A DNA stretch of 64,000 nucleotides from assembly GCF_000829375.1 (NCBI RefSeq), contig NZ_AP014624.1:3844001-3908000 (forward strand). Reading direction: 5' to 3'. Both the position numbers and the translations under genes were made by a program. Source of the stretch: Chryseobacterium sp. StRB126. GTDB taxonomy: Bacteria; Bacteroidota; Bacteroidia; Flavobacteriales; Weeksellaceae. Below the pieces are notes generated by a model. That model ran no database searches. It saw only the letters and a list, made by a program, of their open reading frames with translations, and was not told where the DNA came from. Shown here in pieces: positions 61,742 to 64,000 of this stretch. Within the stretch, counting starts at the first letter, position 1. Each line of letters begins with the position of its first letter.

Positions 61742-62530
61742 ATGTATAAACTCACAGACCATGTTGATATAGAAATTATTGCCGGCCAACAATTATCTGC
61801 CATTCCCAGAATGCTAATCTATGATGTGAAAATTGTACTGACAACCTCAAACAGTACTAAAGAAATGGATCATGAAATATTGACTACTTATGGAAGCGAT
61901 AAAGGCTGGCTGTTTACAGAAAATAATGATACATTCAGATTTAATACCAATGATCATTTGCTTACCTCTATTTACTTCGATTACAGCGAACAGGAAAAAG
62001 AACCTGATCATAAGCTCGATTTGATAATGAATGCAAAAAAGATAGTGGGCATTCCTAAACTGGTACAACCATCATCATTCGATCTGGAACCATTTGAGTA
62101 TAGGTATTGTGTACCCTCAAGCAACATTCTGTTAGGATATGGAGCTATTTTTTTAAAGAGTCAAAATCAATGTACAGAGTTACAAATAACAGAACATATT
62201 TCTTTACTGTTCAATGAGAATCATTTGTATTGTGCGTGGCTTATAAAGCATCCTGAACAATTTTTAGTGAATAAAATAGCACCTATTGAAAAATACCCGA
62301 TTACTCCTCTTTTAAAGAAAAGTTTTTGGGATGTTTTTCAATTTATAAATCAGGAAAAAATAAGTCTCATGGAAGAAGAAGACATTCCTACATTTCATGA
62401 ATTATTATCTCTATACAAAAATATTCACAGCACATCTGAAAATAATAGCGGAATGAAAACCTTAGCAGAAAAACTATTTGATTTTGCAGATAATTTCTAC
62501 TCTCAGGAACAAATGAAGTTCTTTCACTGA
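61742..62530 (+). CDS. hypothetical protein in immunity-like cluster
   Basis: A 262-residue soluble protein without signal peptide (TDHVDIEIIAGQQLSAIPRM; LDLIMNAKKIVGIPKLVQPS; EHISLLFNENHLYCAWLIKH). It seems to have a beta-rich N-terminal half and a helical C-terminal third. No family recognised; 37 bp from the next gene. Confidence 0.6.
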   Translation: MYKLTDHVDIEIIAGQQLSAIPRMLIYDVKIVLTTSNSTKEMDHEILTTYGSDKGWLFTENNDTFRFNTNDHLLTSIYFDYSEQEKEPDHKLDLIMNAKKIVGIPKLVQPSSFDLEPFEYRYCVPSSNILLGYGAIFLKSQNQCTELQITEHISLLFNENHLYCAWLIKHPEQFLVNKIAPIEKYPITPLLKKSFWDVFQFINQEKISLMEEEDIPTFHELLSLYKNIHSTSENNSGMKTLAEKLFDFADNFYSQEQMKFFH

Positions 62531-62567
62531 CATTTCAAAAGTAATTTGAACCCAGCCAATAACATAA

Positions 62568-63269
62568 ATGAAAGAAATATACGCATACAAAGATGAATAT
62601 AATAATGACTGTCAATTCCTTAGGGGAAAGTATTATAAATACATATCTGACTTAATTACAGACTTTTTTGAAGAGCCATTACCTGATAATGATTTTCATA
62701 CCCATTTTCTGAATGTCTTAAATACCCTTGAAGATTACGATGATATCTATTATATAACAAGCGAAATGCCTTTTTACTGGGCAATCTGCATCATCGAAAA
62801 CAGAAGGACCCATAATCATTTAATAAAAAACAAAACCAATGAAGATTATAAAAAATGGCATACTAAGTACCGTACAGCAAATGATTTTGTTACATTTATT
62901 ATAGAAGAAATAAATGAGAAAACCTATATTTTCAATGATAATGAAGGTGGTAAAAGTCTGTTTTTAAGAGGAAAATATTATGAATTTGTCTGCAGTCTGG
63001 TTACAGATTTTTTAGGAAAGCCTCTTGAGAATAATTTGATCAATACTACACTTATTGGTAAATTAAATACTTTACCTGCCAGTGGACAGTATAAAAATAT
63101 TAGCCAGTTCATAGATACTCCTCCTTATTGTTGGGCAATGTCAATCATAGAAAATAAAGAAACAACAAATGTTTTTAATCCAGAACAATTAAAAGTATAT
63201 ACAAAGTTTCTTGAAGAGTTTAATAAAAAAAATAGAATCAATTCTTTTGTTATTCCACAGCATTCATAA
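62568..63269 (+). CDS. hypothetical protein with internal duplication
   Basis: A 233-residue protein built from two similar halves. Residues about 17-80 (FLRGKYYKYISDLITDFFEE...FYWAICIIENRR) and about 131-199 (FLFLRGKYYEF-like start, VTDFLGKPL...YCWAMSIIENKE) align at FLRGKYY, (I/V)TDF, LNTL and WA(I/M)xIIEN. No family recognised. Soluble; 27 bp before the SMI1/KNR4 gene, so probably the same transcript. Confidence 0.68.
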   Translation: MKEIYAYKDEYNNDCQFLRGKYYKYISDLITDFFEEPLPDNDFHTHFLNVLNTLEDYDDIYYITSEMPFYWAICIIENRRTHNHLIKNKTNEDYKKWHTKYRTANDFVTFIIEEINEKTYIFNDNEGGKSLFLRGKYYEFVCSLVTDFLGKPLENNLINTTLIGKLNTLPASGQYKNISQFIDTPPYCWAMSIIENKETTNVFNPEQLKVYTKFLEEFNKKNRINSFVIPQHS

Positions 63270-63296
63270 AAGAACTTTAACATAGAAATACAACAT

Positions 63297-63707
63297 ATGA
63301 TTGATTTTGAAATAGAAAATAAGCTCATTACCTCAGATGAATTACATGAATTTGAAGTTAAAACCGGGATATCTTTACCTCAGGATTATAAAGAACATAT
63401 GTTGAAATATAATGGTGGATCTCCACTGAGCTATGACCTTTATTTTGGAGAGCCTGATGAGGGCATACTCTTGTCCGGTTTTAAATCTATTAAATATGGG
63501 ACTTCTCTTGTTGAGCAAAAAGACTATTTGCCTCCGAAATATCTTAGCATTGGTTATACAGAAACGGGTTATTTAGCAATGTCGCTGGATGAAAAAGAAT
63601 ATGGAAATATTTTTATTTATTACTCAGAGGCAGAATTAGCATTATTGGCTCCTTCTTTTACAGAATTTTTAGAAGGCCTGGTTGATTATCCTGATCTATT
63701 TCTATAA
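63297..63707 (+). CDS. SMI1/KNR4 family protein
   Basis: A 136-residue SMI1/KNR4 (SUKH) domain protein: ELHEFEVKTGISLPQDYKEH, MLKYNGGSPLSYDLYFG, YLSIGYTETGYLAMSLDEKE and a terminal SFTEFLEGL. SUKH proteins are common immunity proteins against secreted polymorphic toxins. No toxin gene is within the window; it may lie elsewhere, or the cluster may be orphan immunity. Confidence 0.85.
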   Translation: MIDFEIENKLITSDELHEFEVKTGISLPQDYKEHMLKYNGGSPLSYDLYFGEPDEGILLSGFKSIKYGTSLVEQKDYLPPKYLSIGYTETGYLAMSLDEKEYGNIFIYYSEAELALLAPSFTEFLEGLVDYPDLFL

Positions 63708-63877
63708 GTAATACCAGATACTTAGCGGAACTTTTCAAACTTTTAAATGCGATAGATAAAAAACGATTTGAGATAGATGAATTTTTTAATGCCTCATTGG
63801 CAGAAGAAATTATGAAAGAATTTGAAAAGAGACTCCTCCTCTACTCTCCGAAGTCTTCCGACTTCGGAGCCACTTAA
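63704..63877 (+). pseudogene. start-less coding remnant after SMI1/KNR4 gene
   Basis: In a frame different from the SMI1 gene a coherent stretch reads NTRYLAELFKLLNAIDKKRF, then EIDEFFNASLAEEIMKEFEK, and runs to TAA at 63875-63877. No upstream start is available. The last codons run through the perfect hairpin at 63846-63869, so the repeat probably replaced the original C-terminus. Identity unknown. Confidence 0.35.
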
Positions 63878-63918
63878 AAGAATTATTTTATGCATCGGCT
63901 CAAAGTCAGGAGACTTTG
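63846..63918. repeat. double hairpin repeat
   Basis: A perfect 10-bp hairpin CTCCGAAGTC-TTCC-GACTTCGGAG (63846-63869), then 31 bp later CAAAGTC-AGGA-GACTTTG (63901-63918). A degenerate copy of the pair lies near 59880-59945 (GGCTTTGGAG ... CAAAATCAGGAAACTTTG), and a variant of the first hairpin at 61111. Confidence 0.65.
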
Positions 63919-64000
63919 CCAGCAGCTAAATAAAAGAAACACTCCTGTAAGGAAAATTAGAAAGTTAAACAGTTATCAATTTAATGATATGAAAAGTATA

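Overview
The window looks like chromosomal DNA of a Chryseobacterium-type flavobacterium (Bacteroidota, Weeksellaceae). This rests on low G+C, starts without Shine-Dalgarno sequences, TAnnTTTG-like -7 promoter elements, many secreted proteins opening with a signal peptide followed by QVGIN..P...LDV, membrane-bound AraC regulators and a TonB-plug/macroglobulin-type protein. I saw no rRNA, tRNA, CRISPR array, complete insertion sequence or prophage.

Layout. 0-13.5 kb is a stress and energy block: three BON-domain paralogues (the first cut by the window edge), Dps, PfkB-type phosphofructokinase, an MlaE-MlaF-MlaD lipid transporter, inorganic pyrophosphatase, a two-domain universal stress protein, a 5'-truncated Nramp remnant and class I aldolase FbaB. 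14-17 kb holds an SDR oxidoreductase, a membrane protein, an AraC regulator and a GlcG/HbpS protein on the minus strand. 17.4-33 kb is mainly cell-surface functions: four secreted proteins of one N-terminal family (one with a fibrinogen-like C-terminus), an aerolysin-like lipoprotein, a beta-lactamase-fold hydrolase, a DUF1003 protein, regulators and a two-gene HTH unit. 33-47 kb returns to stress and carbohydrate genes: CinA-like, a 43-residue basic protein + GH130 + two-domain glycosyltransferase operon, Ca2+/H+ antiporter, CsbD, cupin operon, MaoC, cold-shock protein with DEAD-box helicase, GT14 transferase, and a ferritin-like YciF protein with a histone-like tail. 47-51 kb is the oxidative pentose phosphate operon gnd-zwf-pgl. 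51-64 kb is mixed accessory DNA: PhzF, an XRE-pentapeptide fusion, nucleoside hydrolase, a large TonB-plug protein, three hairpin-rich repeats, and a run of immunity-like genes ending in SMI1/KNR4.

Most notable signal: a promoter architecture that recurs with base-exact spacing and ties these stress genes together. Four promoters (two BON genes, ppa, and the secreted-protein gene ending at 8820) carry two TGAT-N4-ATCA-like boxes 22 bp apart, and the start of the gene-proximal box lies 42 bp before the last base of a -7 element. The usp promoter has the proximal box at the same 42 bp and at best a weak distal box. In three others (DUF1003, CsbD, and the small protein/GH130/glycosyltransferase operon) one TGAT-N4-(A/C)CAA box starts 61 bp before the last base of the -7 element. 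These distances fit CRP/FNR-type activation centred near -41.5 and -61.5. I infer one stress or low-oxygen regulon; its regulator is not encoded here.

A second theme is non-coding repeats: a family of about 220-bp elements with AACCYGAGTTCGGG-like terminal inverted repeats (four good copies, three decayed), a roughly 200-bp hairpin-rich repeat in three copies near 59-60 kb, and short CTCCGAAGTC hairpins near 61 and 64 kb.
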